The notes beneath the pieces are model-generated. The model was given only the letters and a program-made list of their open reading frames with translations, did not search any database and had not been told where the DNA came from. The translations under genes were made by a program, and so were the position numbers. Positions 11,291 to 24,618 of a DNA stretch of 64,000 nucleotides are shown here, piece after piece; within the stretch, counting starts at the first letter, position 1; each line of letters opens with the position of its first letter. Origin of the DNA: Smallanthus sonchifolius. Its lineage: Eukaryota; Streptophyta; Magnoliopsida; Asterales; Asteraceae. The stretch covers positions 75,910,260 through 75,974,259 of the forward strand of contig CM042032.1 of assembly GCA_023525975.1 (NCBI GenBank), in the 5' to 3' direction.

Positions 11291-12600
11291 GCGCTTTAAG
11301 ATATGTACATCTTTTCCCTTGTGATGTCATGCGAACTCTGGATTCATATATTACTTTTGAAAATCCTAACTTAATTTTTGTTTACTTGAAAATAATAACA
11401 AATGATGTGGTGTTACTGTTCTTTTACGGTCATCAGTTAATAAAAGTTTAATAATATTTTTATAATAACTAATTAAAAAACTTTTAAATAAGATCTTTAA
11501 TAATTAATTTAGAAACTACCATGTTTATATATTTAGTGTGCACTAAACAGGTAGTCCATATTGATATCTTTTATATGTTTTCTGTTAGTTTTATTTATTA
11601 TTTACCCATTTGTGTATATGAATTTCATTGAAATATATATATATATATATATATATTTTAAATAGTTCAATTTTTATTCTACTTTTTAAAGAATGTGAAA
11701 GTGGTAGGATAGTGTCAAATCAGATATTATGATGGATCGAACAAGAGTAGAGAGCCCAGAAGTAAGAGCCGAAGGAAAACGACTCTTTCTTCCCTTTTTA
11801 TGGGATTTCATGACTTTTCTAGTAATTTCCTGCTTGTCATGTCATTGTCTTTCTTTCCCTCGTTTCAGAAGTTATATGGTTTACGAACTTTATATGACTG
11901 ATAATTCTAGCTTATTTATAAGCAAACATATCAAATAAAGACAGAAATTATGTCAAAGAGATAAATTAGATTGAAAAGTTAAAAAAAGTCAAAAATATTT
12001 CAAAGTTAATAGAATATATTAAATATAATAAATCATTTTAAATTAAAATAAATATTATAAAATAATATAAATAACATAATCAAATTAAATAAAAAAAAGA
12101 AATTCTACGAATATAGTTTCTAAAATACTTAGTTTTACTATCAAAAAATGGCTAGCGGCGCAGTTTGTTAGCCGTTTACCTTCTATTTTGACGTAAAAGA
12201 TAAGGTTTTTGTTTAATGAAAAGCATTAGGACTTTGTTCCAATTGTGTCATTATATTAGCATAATAATGTGTATTACCTTCATATTATGAGTTAAAATCT
12301 TTATAAGTAAGGGCGAAATATAAATGGGAGAAGCAAATTCAATATCTGTTTTTATATTGAATAGATAAAAAGGTAAGTGGAGTGGAATGCTCATCTTAAA
12401 TTAATTGTACTTACCGTATTGAATAATAAAAGTTTTTATGGTTGTTCTTTTTAGAGGTGACTGTGATTTGGTTTTACCGGGTTTTTAATAAAATTACCAT
12501 CAAATCAAAAGCAGATGGTTTAGGCTTTCAGTTTCTGATTTTAAACAATTTAGACTTTTTGGTTTTCAGTTTTTAATCGACTTTGGCACCATATTTCAGT
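11291..12600. other. AT-rich intergenic DNA
   Basis: No convincing gene. An (AT)n microsatellite lies near 11633-11656. Short frames here have no recognisable domain. Confidence 0.5.
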
Positions 12601-13267
12601 AGTTATTGAGCATAGATTCTCGACATGTTGATCAATGATTTAACCAATAACTAGGACCACAGAAACCAACGAACATTGTTGTGTATACTATTATGCAAGA
12701 TTTAATAGCAAAATCTCCTTGGTGGATGTTTAAGCAAATTCCCGTAGACGGGTTGGTTCCGGGCAGATACTCCACAGATTTCAGGTAAATAAGGTTTGCC
12801 TCCTCCGGTTCAAATCTGTCTCGATAGTGGTGTAGCCTCGTTTTACGTGTCTCCAAGTCAATGTATAAACTACAACCACAAAAAACCCATTAAGAGGGAC
12901 CACGGGCTTGAAGCCCCGTGGACACTTCAATGCTCAAGTCAAGTTGGGCCTCAATAATGGAACACAATTGTATATGTCTATGTAAATGTTGAGTATTGGC
13001 AGTAACGGTAGTATGTATGTTACCTCGTGAGTTACCTTTGCAGCACAATGTAGCGTCTACATGGATTGTTGGTGGCTAGATGTAGCGGGAAAGTGGGGTA
13101 GGCCTCCACTAAGGTGGATTATCTCCTCATTAGTGGGAGTTAGTAAGGAAGTTTGGGCTTGACCACTCAATATGGATTTGACCGTTCAGGTTCATACCCG
13201 TTAGACCGCGTTGGAAATAGGTATAGTCTACAAGTCCCCGACTGTAACGCGTCAAAATTTGGTTCCA
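12601..13267. other. unclassified repeat-like sequence
   Basis: Moderately GC-rich DNA unlike its AT-rich neighbour. A hairpin CACGGGCTTGAAGCCCCGTG lies near 12902. The sequence resumes at 17931 after the Copia insertion, so 12601-13267 plus 17931-18200 are one older repeat of unknown class. Confidence 0.4.
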
Positions 13268-13272
13268 ATTCT

Positions 13273-13529
13273 TGATGGTATAACAAGAGATAAATAAACA
13301 AGTAAATGGCAGGTGAATGTTTGATGCTTTTGATAATTGGAAATTGCTTACAATACGAAGAAATGAAAAAACTCTTAAATAAATAGAAAATCAAACTAAT
13401 ACTAGGCACTAGACTCGGACTTATCTAACTGACCAAAGACCAAGTGCATTATTCAAACTTTCTAAAGTAAACATTCACTACGTGCATGAGAAGAGCATGC
13501 ACAACACGTGTTGGAATCATATTTCATCA
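13273..13529 (-). repeat. 3' LTR of the minus-strand Copia
   Basis: On the plus strand it starts TGATGG and ends ATTTCATCA, so it has the TG..CA form. Its partner is 17670-17925. A few substitutions and one small indel separate the two copies. Confidence 0.9.
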
Positions 13530-16500
13530 CCCTCCCTTGATTCAAGCTCCATAACTCCAAGCCAATGACGGAAGTACACAAATTTCTCACGAGAAAGGGC
13601 TTTGGTTAACATATCTGCAAGTTGCTCATTGGTATGACAATGCTCCAGCTTTACTTTTTCTTGATTAACCATTTCTCGAATGAAGTGATGCTTAAGTTCA
13701 ATGTGCTTAGACCGACTACGCATAACAGGATTCTTACTAAGATTGATGGTGGATCGATTATCACAATATATAGTAGTAGCCTTTTCTGTTGAAACCCCAA
13801 ATCATTTAGAATTCTCCTTAGCCATATTGCCTGACAAGTTACTGCTGTGGAGGCAATGTACTCAGCCTTAGTGATTGAGAGGGCAAAAGTGGCCTGTTTC
13901 TTTGAGCTCCATGACACTGCCCCACTGTCGAGAGAAAACACATGAGCTGACACACTTTTTCTGTCATCTGCACAGCTGGTCCAGTCACTGTCTGAGAATC
14001 CTATAAGCTCAATCTGTGTTCCTTTTGAGTACCATAATCCAAAAGTTGTTGTTCCTGCTACATATCTCAGAATGCGTCTTGCAACACCAAAATGCAACTT
14101 AGAAGGAGCCTGCATAAACTTGGCAACCATGCCTACAACATAGGCAAGATCAGGCCTGTTGTGGGTCAAGTAAATCAGACCTCTTACCAGGCTTCTGTAG
14201 GTTTCTGCATTGGCTTTATCAGGTTCATCATCCAACATCAGTGTGTCATAAGCATTCATGGGAGTATCATCAGTGTTGTAGTTCAGCATACCAAATTTCT
14301 TTAACAAGCTTATAGCATACTTTTCTTGACTTAGAAATAATCCTTGACTGGTTTGCTTTACTTCCAGCCCCAAGAAGTATTTCAACAGACCCATATAAGT
14401 CATTTCGAACATTTGCTTCATACCATGCTTGAAATCTGCAATATGGTTAGGACACGAGCTAGTGCAGATTATGTCATCCACATACAAGCATACATACATC
14501 ATAGCTTGATTGTCACCTATTTTCACATACAAAGTGGGTTCACTGTCACTTCTGTAGTAACCATTGTGGATGAAGTAGCCATCAATCTTAGAGTACCAAG
14601 CTCTTGGAGCCTGCTTTAGCCCATATAAAGCCTTCTTTAGTTTGTACACATGCCTTTCTTTTCCTGTAACAACAAACCCTAGAGGCTGCTCAACATAAAT
14701 TTCCTTAGTCAAGTTTCATTCAGGAAAGCTAACTTAACATCCAGCTAATGTATCTTCCATCCCATTGCTGAACTTAGAACAACCCTTATTGTTTCAAATC
14801 TTGCAACTGGAGCAAATGTTTCTTGGTAGTCAATGCCATGTTGCTGAGAGTATTCTTTAGTCACCAGCCTTGCTTTATGTCTGAGAACTTTTCCATCAGG
14901 TCCAACCTTTGTTTTGAACAACCATTTTAGCCCAACAAGATTCTTGTTAGGAGGAAGTTTCACCAGATCACATGTCATGTTTCTTTCAATGGCCCCAAGT
15001 TCTTCCACCATAGGTTCCTGCCATTCTATCTTACCAGCTGCCTCATCATAACTAGTAGGATCTGTAACATTTAAAGCAAATTGACAAGCATAGAAATCAT
15101 CATAAACAGCTTCAAAATGTTTAGCATTTGCATAAATTGAGTCAAGGTTTTTGGTTTTTGGGGAAACAGTTGAAGTAGAAGGGTTAGACATGATTGAGGA
15201 TGAAGCAGTGGAAGTGGCAGGAGTACAAATTTGACTAGAGCTTTGGAAAGTTAAGGATTGGTTTGGTGTTTGTAGGATAGGTGAGTGAGTAGGGCTCAAG
15301 TTTGGACTATTTTCGGCTGGTGAATGAGGTGGGCTAAGGTCTTTATCATCATTGACTGGGCATGGAAATGGTCAATGTAGGCTTGAGGTTGGACTGTTTG
15401 ATCATTGTTCCATTGCCATTTCTCATTCTCAAGAAAAGTGACATCCCTTCTTGTTATAAACTTCTTGGTAAGAGGATTGTACAGTCTGTACCTTTGCTTT
15501 GTGTTGAGTACCCTATGAACACACATTTTTCTTCCTTGTCATCAAGTTTCTTTCTGAATTGAGCTGGTATTAAACCATAGGCAACACATCCAAATATTCT
15601 TAGATGGTGGACAGATGGTTTTTTGTTGAACCATGCTTCATAGGGAGTTTGATTCTGGACTGTTTTGGTGGTAGCTATGTTTATTAGATAAATATAGGTG
15701 GCAACTGCTTCAGCCCGGAAACAGTTTGGCATAGCTATCTGTTTAAGCATGCTCCTAGTCATACCCATAATGGTCATGTTCTTTCTTTCTACCATACCAT
15801 TATGCTCGGGGGTATAAGGGACAATGAGTTCCCTTTTTATACCATGTTCATCACAGAACTTGTTGAATTCATTAGAGCATAATTCTCCCCTTCTATCTGA
15901 CCTTAGGACTTTGATTGAACCTTCTCTTTCTTTTTCCACCATGAGTTTGAAAGTTTTGAACTTGGCAAAAGCTTCAGATTTGTTAGTGACAAAGCATACC
16001 CAACACATCATGCTAAAGTCATCAATAAAGAGTAAATAGTAACAGCTACCTCCTATACTGGCTACCTGCATTGGGCCACACAGGTCTGTGTGTATTAATT
16101 ACAGTCTTTTTGTGGCTCTCCAAGACTTGAAAGGGAAGGATTTCCTGGCTTTCTTTCCAACTACACACCCTGCATAATTTTCTGCATGCTTTATACTAGG
16201 TAGGCCAAATACCATTCTCTTATCATGTAATAATTTAGAGGCATCTGAAAAAGATAGTGACCATACCTTTTGTGCCATTGGGTAGAGACTTCATCAATGT
16301 GGACATCTACAGGTGTGGATGTTGTAGAGACAGAGGCATCTAATAAGAACATGTTATTTTTTTGGACTAGGACATTCATTAGAAGATGACCAGTGGACTT
16401 GCTTTTGATAGTACACTGACCATCATCAAATAGAAGTGAATACCCTTTCTTCATTAGCTGCCCTACACTTAGGAAGTTATAGCCTAACAGAGGTGCAAAA

Positions 16501-16800
16501 TAAACATCATCTAGGAGCCTAGTGTCACCTTTTGGAGTAACAATTCATACTGTACCTTTTCCTTGAACAACTAGTTCCTTTTTGTCACCTAGTCTGACAA
16601 CTACCTTGAATGTTTCATCAAGGTGAGTGAACATTTCTTTGCACCCTGCCATGTGATTAGAAGCACTAGAATCAAGGAACCAAAGAAAGGATTGATTACC
16701 ATTTTGATTAACATCTATCATAAGGGAGAGCTTGTCATTAGTGATAGCCATGAATAGGTGATCATCATCTTCATTGTTGGCTTCCTGTTCCTTAGCCACA
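13517..16800 (-). pseudogene. pol: Copia pol on the minus strand
   Basis: Protease: WFLDSSASNHMAGCKEMF near 16650. Integrase: WHKRYGHYLF near 16265, then DDFSMMCWV and LRSDRRGEL for the first two acidic residues and EHNGMVERKN for the third (15780-16040), then the C-terminal KCVFIGYS. Reverse transcriptase: WLFKTKVGPDGKVLRHKARL, LYGLKQAPRAWYSK and VCLYVDDIICTS (14440-15000). RNase H: LTHNRPDLAYVVG and KHIELKHHFIREMV (13640-14170). Frames break near 16545, 16190, 15454, 15300, 14712 and 13720. All main catalytic motifs are still readable. Confidence 0.92.
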
Positions 16801-16849
16801 TTAGCAGTTGGATCATCATTATACCAACAGTCTTTTTTAAGGTGTCCAA

Positions 16850-17605
16850 ACTTGTTAATGAGTGCATTGAGGGATATTGGACCTGTCTGTATTCCTCCCT
16901 CGGCCTCTTCCCCTAAATGATAAGCGGCCTCTTCCTCTAAATGAGTTGCTTCTGGGCAGATTGGGAGTGTCTTGCAGGACTTGCAATCTTTTCAGGAGTC
17001 ATGCTGTTGATTCGTTCTTCTTAAGATTGGAGACACCCCATTAGCTTAACTGGGGTAAGACTAGACAGATCATAGGCAACTTCAATAGAAGGGACAACAT
17101 AGTCAAACTTGGGAGTAAGACTGCGAAGTATTTTTTCAACAACTGTTTGATCATTGATGATCTCACCATAGGCCCTCTTATGGCTAACCAAGGCCATGAC
17201 ATGTCTAAAGTAGTCACCTATTACTTTTCCTTCTTTCATAGTAAGACATTCAAACTCTCTCCTTAAACCCTGCAGTTTGACAGCTTTGACTTGTGAATCA
17301 CCTTCATATTCCATTTGTAAGATCTCCCACGTTTCTTTGGCCATGGAAGCAGCAGCAACTCGTGAGAACAGTTGATCATGCACTGCGTGTTGAATGAGAG
17401 CCATGGCATGGGCATATCTCTTTTGAACATTCTTGAGTTTACCCGGATCTTTTTTGGTTTCATCTACTCCTGTTTGAACCAGGCCCCATAGGCGACGTGA
17501 TCGAAGGATAGTCTTCATGCATTTGCTCCAATATTCATGCCCCTCTCCTTTAAACACAGGAATTGGAGTGGGGGTAATCGAAAGCGTGCTGGTTTGATCA
17601 GCCAT
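16850..17605 (-). pseudogene. gag: Copia gag on the minus strand
   Basis: It starts MADQTSTLSITPTP and continues with the plant Copia Gag (UBN2-like) pattern: FKGEGHEYWSKCMKTILRS, LWGLVQTG, WEILQMEYEGD, KVIGDYFRHVMAL. The frame is open for about 195 residues to 17021. It then shifts before a damaged zinc knuckle (GHLKKDCWY near 16820) that has lost its first cysteines. An in-frame extension upstream of this Met overlaps the primer site and is not used. Confidence 0.85.
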
Positions 17606-17653
17606 ATGGATGATAGAGGGAAGCACACGAGTGAAGAAAGGATCAAAGCCTGA

Positions 17654-17925
17654 GCTCTGATACCAAATCTGAATGTATAACAAGAGATAAATGAACAGGT
17701 AAATGGCAGGTGAATGTTTGATGCTTTTGATAATTGGAAATTGCTTACAATACGAAGAAATGAAAGACTCTCAAATAAAGAGAAAAGCAAACTAATACTA
17801 GGCACTAGACTCAGACTTATCTAACTGACCAAAGACCAAGTACATTATTCAAACTTTCTAATGTAAACATTCACCACGTGCATGAGAAGAGCATGCACAA
17901 CACGTGCTGGAATCATATTTCATCT
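17654..17925 (-). repeat. primer site and 5' LTR of the minus-strand Copia
   Basis: The primer site is GCTCTGATACCA on the plus strand at 17654-17665, the complement of TGGTATCAGAGC. The LTR is 17670-17925 and is followed by the target duplication. Confidence 0.9.
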
Positions 17926-18009
17926 ATTCTAGCAAGAAATAAACCACAAGGACTAGAAAGGTAATTAGATCAAACCCCAAGAATCAAAAAGTCAAAAATT
18001 GAAAATTTA

Positions 18010-18165
18010 GGACGGTAACGGACCGTCACCATCCGTAACGGTCTGTTACGAGCTGAGGAAGGGAGGAACCGGGTGATGACATGTGTCCCTGTGACTCATG
18101 ATGATGATTTGACGCGTGTAACCCTATGACGGACCGTCACGGCCTCGTAACGGTCCATCATGCCG
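18010..18165. repeat. palindrome cluster of TGACGGACCGTCA type
   Basis: Four related palindromes: GGTAACGGACCGTCACC near 18014, CGTAAC..GTTACG at 18034-18050, the perfect TGACGGACCGTCA at 18127-18139, and CGTAACGGTCCATCATG near 18146. They lie in the unclassified repeat that the Copia at 13273 interrupted. Confidence 0.7.
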
Positions 18166-18199
18166 CAAAACGACTATCGTTGTTCTTTCTGTCCCGTTT

Positions 18200-18949
18200 A
18201 ATCACCGGTATCTTTGCTCCTTGGTAGTAATCACAACCTTGTCACCACCTGTTGTGCTCAACCCAACCACTCCAATACCGATGCACCATTTGATCGACCC
18301 TTGTTCCTCGTCTTGCTATAGAACATGTCTTATGTTTTCAAATAGTGAATTAAAAGCCTTTTAATTCATCGGCTATACTTTCTTTTAATTTCTAGAACAC
18401 TAGATCTTTTCTAGTTCCTCCTCTATCGGTGTACGGCTCCTTATTTACTTGACTGCCAATAACCAAGGTTGTCTTTGTTCTTCTTCTCGATCGGTTTGAC
18501 AGCAGCCGCAAAGGGGCATTCCCTGTAAAATTGCTATTCTGAACTCTCCAAAAAACTTCTGAAGATCGAATCACTGAATTATAGCCGCTATTTCCTTTCA
18601 ATTCCCAGCGGGCTTCACGAAACCCGGATGAATTTACTTCTAAATATCGATCGATTTTGATCACTGATTTACATATCTTGAGAAACCCCTCTCTCTACTT
18701 GTTTCCCCTTTAACCGACTATAGGAAACACACCCGCAAACAACCCATTTGGCTACTGTTTTCCTCCCGGTACACTGCAATTTCTCACCTTCTTCTCCTTT
18801 TCCACGTGACCGCACACCACAGACTGAGCAATGCAGCAGTGACGATCAGCTGCTGCGTTGCTGATTTTGGCATTGATTTTTGGCTGCTTCGATGTGTTCG
18901 GCTTGATAGGTCTTGATCGAGTAGTATATATAGGTGCCGATCTTCTAGA
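18200..18949 (-). other. probable internal leader of a Copia/TRIM-type element
   Basis: About 750 bp downstream (minus strand) of a primer site and LTR. Short minus-strand frames exist, one of 90 and one of 106 residues, but none shows a Gag or Pol motif. It is either an untranslated leader or a truncated non-autonomous element. Confidence 0.4.
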
Positions 18950-19235
18950 GCTCTGATACTAATTGAAGGCCCTGGAACGATGTACACATGATAGCACGAG
19001 GATTTGAAGCAACTAACTTCGATCTTTTTCTTATTATTAACCGGGACAAATAAAACGATTATGTAAACCCTAGTTTGTACTAATCGAGTATGTATCCTAA
19101 CCAATCTCTAAAACCAAATAAAGATAAACTAATTAAAAACAACTTAAATAGGATAAACCCCCTGTTTCAATAACAATTCTTATTCATTCACAGCTTCGTT
19201 AGTCCATTCGAACTGCTCCTACATCCTCTCCAACA
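18950..19235 (-). mobile_element. LTR with primer site of a Copia/TRIM-type element
   Basis: A 272 bp LTR at 18964-19235 reads TGTTGGAGAGG to CCTTCA on the minus strand. It is followed by TAGTATCAGAGC (18950-18961), a one-base variant of the Copia primer site. A TATATATA box lies internally near 18925. No second LTR was found, so the element is truncated on its downstream side. Confidence 0.65.
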
Positions 19236-20876
19236 ATATCTGTCAGAATTATTATTCCAAAAGTTATTTTCTCAAACTTATCATCCTGATGGGTTAAAGT
19301 ATTTGTTTAATGGGCTAGGGTTTCTAGATATTGTTGGTGCGTTCAAAAGCCATCTCAATTTAAAATTGATATACTACTGTTTGTTACTGTTGCAAAACCA
19401 GAAGTAGGACTAAACGACCCATTGAAGCAACGGAAAGTCGGAAATGACATATGTATATTAAGACCCTCTCATCCCATCCATACTCTTCAACTTCATCACG
19501 CAAAATAACCCAAATCTCATAAAATCTTATTTTCCTTCTCAAAGCATTCATTTTTTACCTTATTTGTTTCATCTAAAACAAGTCCATGCAGAAGAAATTG
19601 TTTTGCTGCAGCAAATACACACACTTTAGTTGGTATATTCACACACTTAAAAATGTGCTGAATTATAAGCGATTTTGATCGAATGTGCCTGAAAGAATTG
19701 TGTTGAAATATGGACACAAAAAATGTGGAAAAAGATGTTCAAAACTCTTCAATTTTAAGTTTAAACAAGTTACCTAAATCCCCAGGATTTTAATTGTATA
19801 AAATTTTTTAGATGCCAAAGTTTCAAGTCAACACATTTGTAAGTATAAAGTTTTTCTAATATATCCTCGTTCATTATTAATTTATGTACATCTATTAGTA
19901 TGGACACATTTTAAATATCTGTATACACCTATAAGTGTGGAGATTTTATCAGCACAAAGAAATTTTATATTGTTATAGTGTTTACATGGAGGAATTTCTG
20001 TTTAATCAGCTGGAGCTGATTAGTGACAAATTAAGACTTGGACTTCAAGTTTGTTTCCCACCACGATAACCTAGCTAGAGGTGATTAGTTTGCATCCCGA
20101 AGTTGGGTGGGTCGAGTAAATTACCAACCACACGGAAGCCTCAATAGATTCTTTTTTTAGAATGACAGAGACAACTTTAAAAGACTAGCAAGATGCCTCG
20201 ACAAGCGGCAAAAATTTATATCTAGTAACATATGTGTGGCATTCTATCTGTTTGGATGACCAACTACAGACACAAAAGTTATATCTTCTTCTCTACCTCC
20301 TACCCCACTCCGTACCACCAAATTATGGTTGGTTAGTGGACCTCTTCCCTGTCGTCTCCCTTGTGTGACGGCTTTCTTTCTCTTTTTTACTGTCTCGTTT
20401 TGCCCGGAAATTCAAATTGGAAGCAAATTCAAATCATGCAACGATACCGAATTTTAAAACCTGTCCATCGGGTAAGACGAGAGGGACAATGGGGAAAGAG
20501 GGTCGACGACAAACCAATATCCGACCGCAAAAGCGGTGGAGAGAAATAGAAAGGGGGAGAAAGGAATAAGTCAATAATCGTAAAGCTCTTTTACCATATA
20601 AAAATTGAAAAACCGTAAGGTATTCTGTTTTATTGAACAACTATATATATGAATACATATGGATAATTACAGAGTAAACTTAATCTAATCACAACTAGAT
20701 AAAGATAAATACAATAAATCTTATCTACGTAACAAAGCATAACTAATATATTTTTATCTAATCATAATTAATATTTTCCATCTAATATATATCTCTACCA
20801 ATATGTATTAACTTCAAACAAATTAGGAACACCATAATCAAGTGATATTCATTGCGTAATATAAAGATCTGTATGC
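19236..20876. other. intergenic DNA without a recognisable gene
   Basis: 1.6 kb with no domain-bearing frame, RNA gene or element termini. A 16 bp near-palindrome TCAGCTGGAGCTGA lies near 20008. The part after 20640 is very AT-rich. Confidence 0.45.
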
Positions 20877-20904
20877 ATTCACTACAACAATATCACCCTA
20901 TCCC

Positions 20905-21325
20905 GACGTTTTTTTTACCCTATACCGACGACATGTCGTCGGTATTGCCTCGTCCCAATAGGTCAAAGATGTCGTCGGGATAGGTGTCGTCGGGATAGGT
21001 CAGCCTATACCGACGACTTGTCGTCGCTATAGGGTTTAATTAAAAATTTCAAAAAGAAATTCTATACCGACGACATGTCGTCGGTACAGGTTGACCCTAT
21101 TCCGACGAAATGTCGTCGGTATAGGGTTTTTTGTTTTTTTAATAATTTTTGAAAAAGACATATAGCGACGACAAGTCGTCGGTATAGGGTTTTTTGTTTT
21201 TTTAATAATTTTTGAAAAAGGCCTATAGCAACGACATGTCGTCGGTATAGGGTTTTTTTGTTTTTTTAATAATTTTTTAAAAAGGCCTATAGCGACGACA
21301 TGTCGTCGGTATAAGTCTTTTATGT
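20905..21325. repeat. left subterminal palindrome array of the CACTA element
   Basis: About nine copies of CGACGACATGTCGTCG or variants (ACTTGT, AAATGT, ACAAGT centres). They are flanked by CTATACC or CTATAGC arms and separated by T-rich spacers ending in TTTTTTAATAATTTTT. Confidence 0.9.
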
Positions 21326-21546
21326 TTTTTTTTATTTTTTAATTTTTAATATTTTATCCAGAAATATTAAATTTCTAAAAATAAAAACCTGCAAATCACT
21401 AAATATAAACCATTCAAACATTCAAATCAGATAAAAACTAATATCCGAAACATAAACCAAACATCCAAATTGTTCGACACACAAACTTGTCCGACAAATC
21501 AAACAATCAAAACATAAACTTGTTCGACACACAAATATACAAATTA

Positions 21547-23960
21547 CACACATACATACATATACATACAAACACTAATTTACATAAACTAAATTATATA
21601 AAATAAGCACACATCTAAACCAAATGACCTAAACTAATCATAATTTAATAATTCCATCATACATACAAATATACATACTCATACATACATACAAAATCAT
21701 AAAAATCTTAAATCTAAACCAAATTTCATCAAAAAATAGTAATTAAAACGAGTATTTACCTTCACAAAGCTAGAAATCCAAGAAATGATGAAATTCCTCT
21801 AAAACCTAACCAAAATAAACAAACAAAACTTCAAAATCTTGAAAAAGTAGCTAAAATATGAAACCCGGATGTTAGCTCACCTTAAATCCCGAGAGTTTTT
21901 GTGAAAGTTGCTCCCACTAAATACCATCTTATATACCTACACATCACAATTACATACATAAATAAAAGCCCAATTACATAATTACAAACATATACATACA
22001 AACATACACACATAAATAAATGTCCAATTATATAATTACAAACATATACATACAAACATACATACATAAATAAATGTCCAATTACATAATTACAAACATA
22101 TGTATACAAACATACATGCACATATATACATTCATATTAACTAATCATCATAAACACAAATTACACACATACATACAAACTAATCATCCAAACAAATCAT
22201 CATAAACACAAATTGAACACATACATACACATACATGCAAACTAATCATTATAAACACAAATTACACACATACATATAGGGCTGTAAACGAGCCGAGCCG
22301 AGCCGAGCCAGGCTTGGCTCGAGCTCGAGCTCGAAATTAAACGAGCCAGCTCGGCTCGATTTTTTTTTCGAGCTGAAAAATTGAGCTCGAGCTCGGCTCG
22401 TAAAAAGCTCGAGCCAGCTCGTTTTTTTTTTTTTACATATTAATATATATATAAACAACAAAAAAAATATTTTATTCTTAGTTTAAAGTTGATTGTCTTC
22501 AAAAAACTAAATAGATGGAAGGGACAATATATAAAATAAAAAAAAACATAGATAACCCAAAACTTACAAAGTAGAGAGTAAATACAATTGTAGATAAAGT
22601 AAAATTTTAGTCCAAAACTTAGAGTTCTTGAAAACAAATTAACTTAAAAAATCAAAACATCATATTTCAAATATAACACATATATAACATATATATATAT
22701 ATATATTAGTTATTTAGACGAGCCGAGCCACGAGCCGAGCCCACGAGCCGAGCCACGAGCCGAGCCCGAGCCGAGCCAACCCTAGCTCGAGCTCGGCTCG
22801 TTTAGAATTCGAGCCAGCTCGGCTCGGCTCGTTTAAAACGAGCTTTTCCCGAGCCGAGCTTTTTTCGAGCGAACTTCGAGCGAGCCACGAGCCGCGGGCT
22901 TTTTGAACAGCCCTACATACATACATATACATATAAACACTAATTTACATAAACTAAATTATATAAAATAAGCACACATCTAAACCAAATGACCTAAACT
23001 AATCATAATTTAATAATTCCATCATACATACAAATATACATACTCATACATACAAACATACATACATACATATACATACACATACATAACACATACATAC
23101 AAAATCATAAAAATCTTAGATCTAAACCAAATTTTATCACAAATTAGTAACTAAAACGAGTATTTACCTTCACAAAGCTAGAAATCCAATAAATGATGAA
23201 ATTCCTTCAAAACCTAACCAAAATAAACAAACAAAACTTTAAACTCCTGAAAAAGAAGCTAAAATATGAAACTCGGATGTTACCTCACCTTAAATCCCGA
23301 GAGTTTTGGTGAAAGTTGCTCCCAATAAATACCATCTTATATACCTACACATCACAATTACATACATAAATAAAAGTCAAATTACATAATTACAAACATA
23401 TACATACAAACATACATACATAAATAAATGTCCAATTACATAATTACAAACACATATATACAAACATACATACACATATATACATTCATATTAACTAATC
23501 ATCATAAACACAAATTACACACATACATACAAATTAATCATCATAAACATAAATTGCACACATACATACAAACTAATCATTATAAACACAAATTACACAC
23601 ATACATACATATACATACAAACACTAATTTACATAAACTAAATTATATAAAATAAGCACACATCAAAACCAAATGACCTAAACTAATCATAATTTAATAA
23701 TTCCATCATACATACAAACATACATACATACACATACATACAAAATCATAAAAATCTTAGATCTAAACCAAATTTCATCACAAATTAGTAATTAAAACGA
23801 GTATTTACCTTCATAATGCTAGAAATCCAAGAAATGATGAAATTTCTCCAAAACCTAACCAAAATAAACAAACAAAACTTCAAACTCTTGAAAAGGAAGC
23901 TAAAATATGAAACCCAGATGTTACCTCACCTAAAATCACGAGAGTTTTTATGAAAGTTGC
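21547..23960. repeat. 0.7 kb direct repeats inside the CACTA element
   Basis: Three copies of an AT-rich unit start near 21547, 22258 and 23593; the last is partial. Each has runs of CATACATA and a conserved stretch that begins ACATAAACTAAATT. The second copy is enlarged by the nested MITE. Long frames here come only from the CATA and TACA repeats. Confidence 0.85.
22277..22915. mobile_element. nested hAT-type MITE with GAGCCGAGC-rich ends
   Basis: 639 bp with termini TAGGGCTGT and ACAGCCCTA and an 8 bp target duplication CATACATA (22269-22276 and 22916-22923). The duplication lies in a CATA repeat, so it is weaker evidence than usual. Both subterminal parts are filled with inverted copies of CGAGCCGAGC and CGAGCTCG. 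Confidence 0.85.
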
Positions 23961-24079
23961 TCCCAAAAAGCCCAAAAACCGTGAAATCGCCGGAGAGAAC
24001 AATTTGGGGGAGTTTTGGAGGATTTTGGGTGGAAATGAAGGTCTGCCGTCTGTTTTCCCTATTTGTTCGCGCTGCACCC

Positions 24080-24480
24080 TATGGCGACGACATGTCGTCC
24101 GCATAGGCCCAAATGTCGTAGGCACAGGTACCCTATGGCGACGACATGTCGTCGGTATAGGGTTCGTAGGATGTTGACCAGTCAATAAAGGAAAAAAACC
24201 CTATCCCGACGACATGCCGTTGCCATAGGGTTTTCCAGAATTTTTTTAAATTTAAAAAAAAAAAATTGACCGACGGAAATTGATTAAATAAAAAAAACAA
24301 AAAGAAAATCAAAATTAACCTATAGCGACGACATGTCGTCGCTATAGGTTTTCTCCAAAAATTCATTGGGCGCCAGCTTTCCCTCCAATCTGCCTCAACC
24401 ATATAGCGACGACATGTCGTCGCTATAGGGTGTCCCATTCAAAATTTTGGTTTTCACCTATCCCAACAACATATCGTCGC
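24080..24480. repeat. central palindrome array of the CACTA element
   Basis: Six CGACGACATGTCGTCG-type palindromes. One, at 24319-24348, is a perfect 30 bp palindrome extending into CCTATAG arms. The surrounding block recurs at 26620-26850 and 26928-27180. Confidence 0.9.
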
Positions 24481-24544
24481 CATAGGGTTTTCCAGAATTT
24501 TGTTTAATTTAAAAAAAAATTTGACCGACGGAAATTGATTAAAT

Positions 24545-24586
24545 AAAACAATTCGGAGTTTTTGAGATTTTATTTTATACTTTCAC

Positions 24587-24618
<32 letters not shown>

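Larger units (their letters stand above)
13273..17925 (-). mobile_element. complete but defective Ty1/Copia retrotransposon
   Basis: 4653 bp on the minus strand, bounded by about 257 bp LTRs and a 5 bp target duplication ATTCT (13268-13272 and 17926-17930). A tRNA-Met type primer site is present, and a purine tract CAAGGGAGGG sits inside the 3' LTR. Domain order is Gag, protease, integrase, reverse transcriptase, RNase H. Several frameshifts and stops inactivate it. It is a different lineage from the Ale-like element (longer LTRs, different Gag). Confidence 0.95.

Noticed and set aside
12632..12856. GGTTCAAATC, a tRNA B-box-like word, as a SINE or tRNA gene
   Set aside because: No A box at the right distance, no cloverleaf and no tail were found.
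18392..19104. Two minus-strand frames of 90 and 106 residues as host genes
   Set aside because: They lie in the leader and LTR of a Copia/TRIM-type element, overlap the primer site, and show no domain.
21882..23655. Tyr/Val/Cys- and His/Thr/Ile-rich frames inside the CACTA element
   Set aside because: They are translations of CATA/TACA simple repeats with no composition or start context of a gene.
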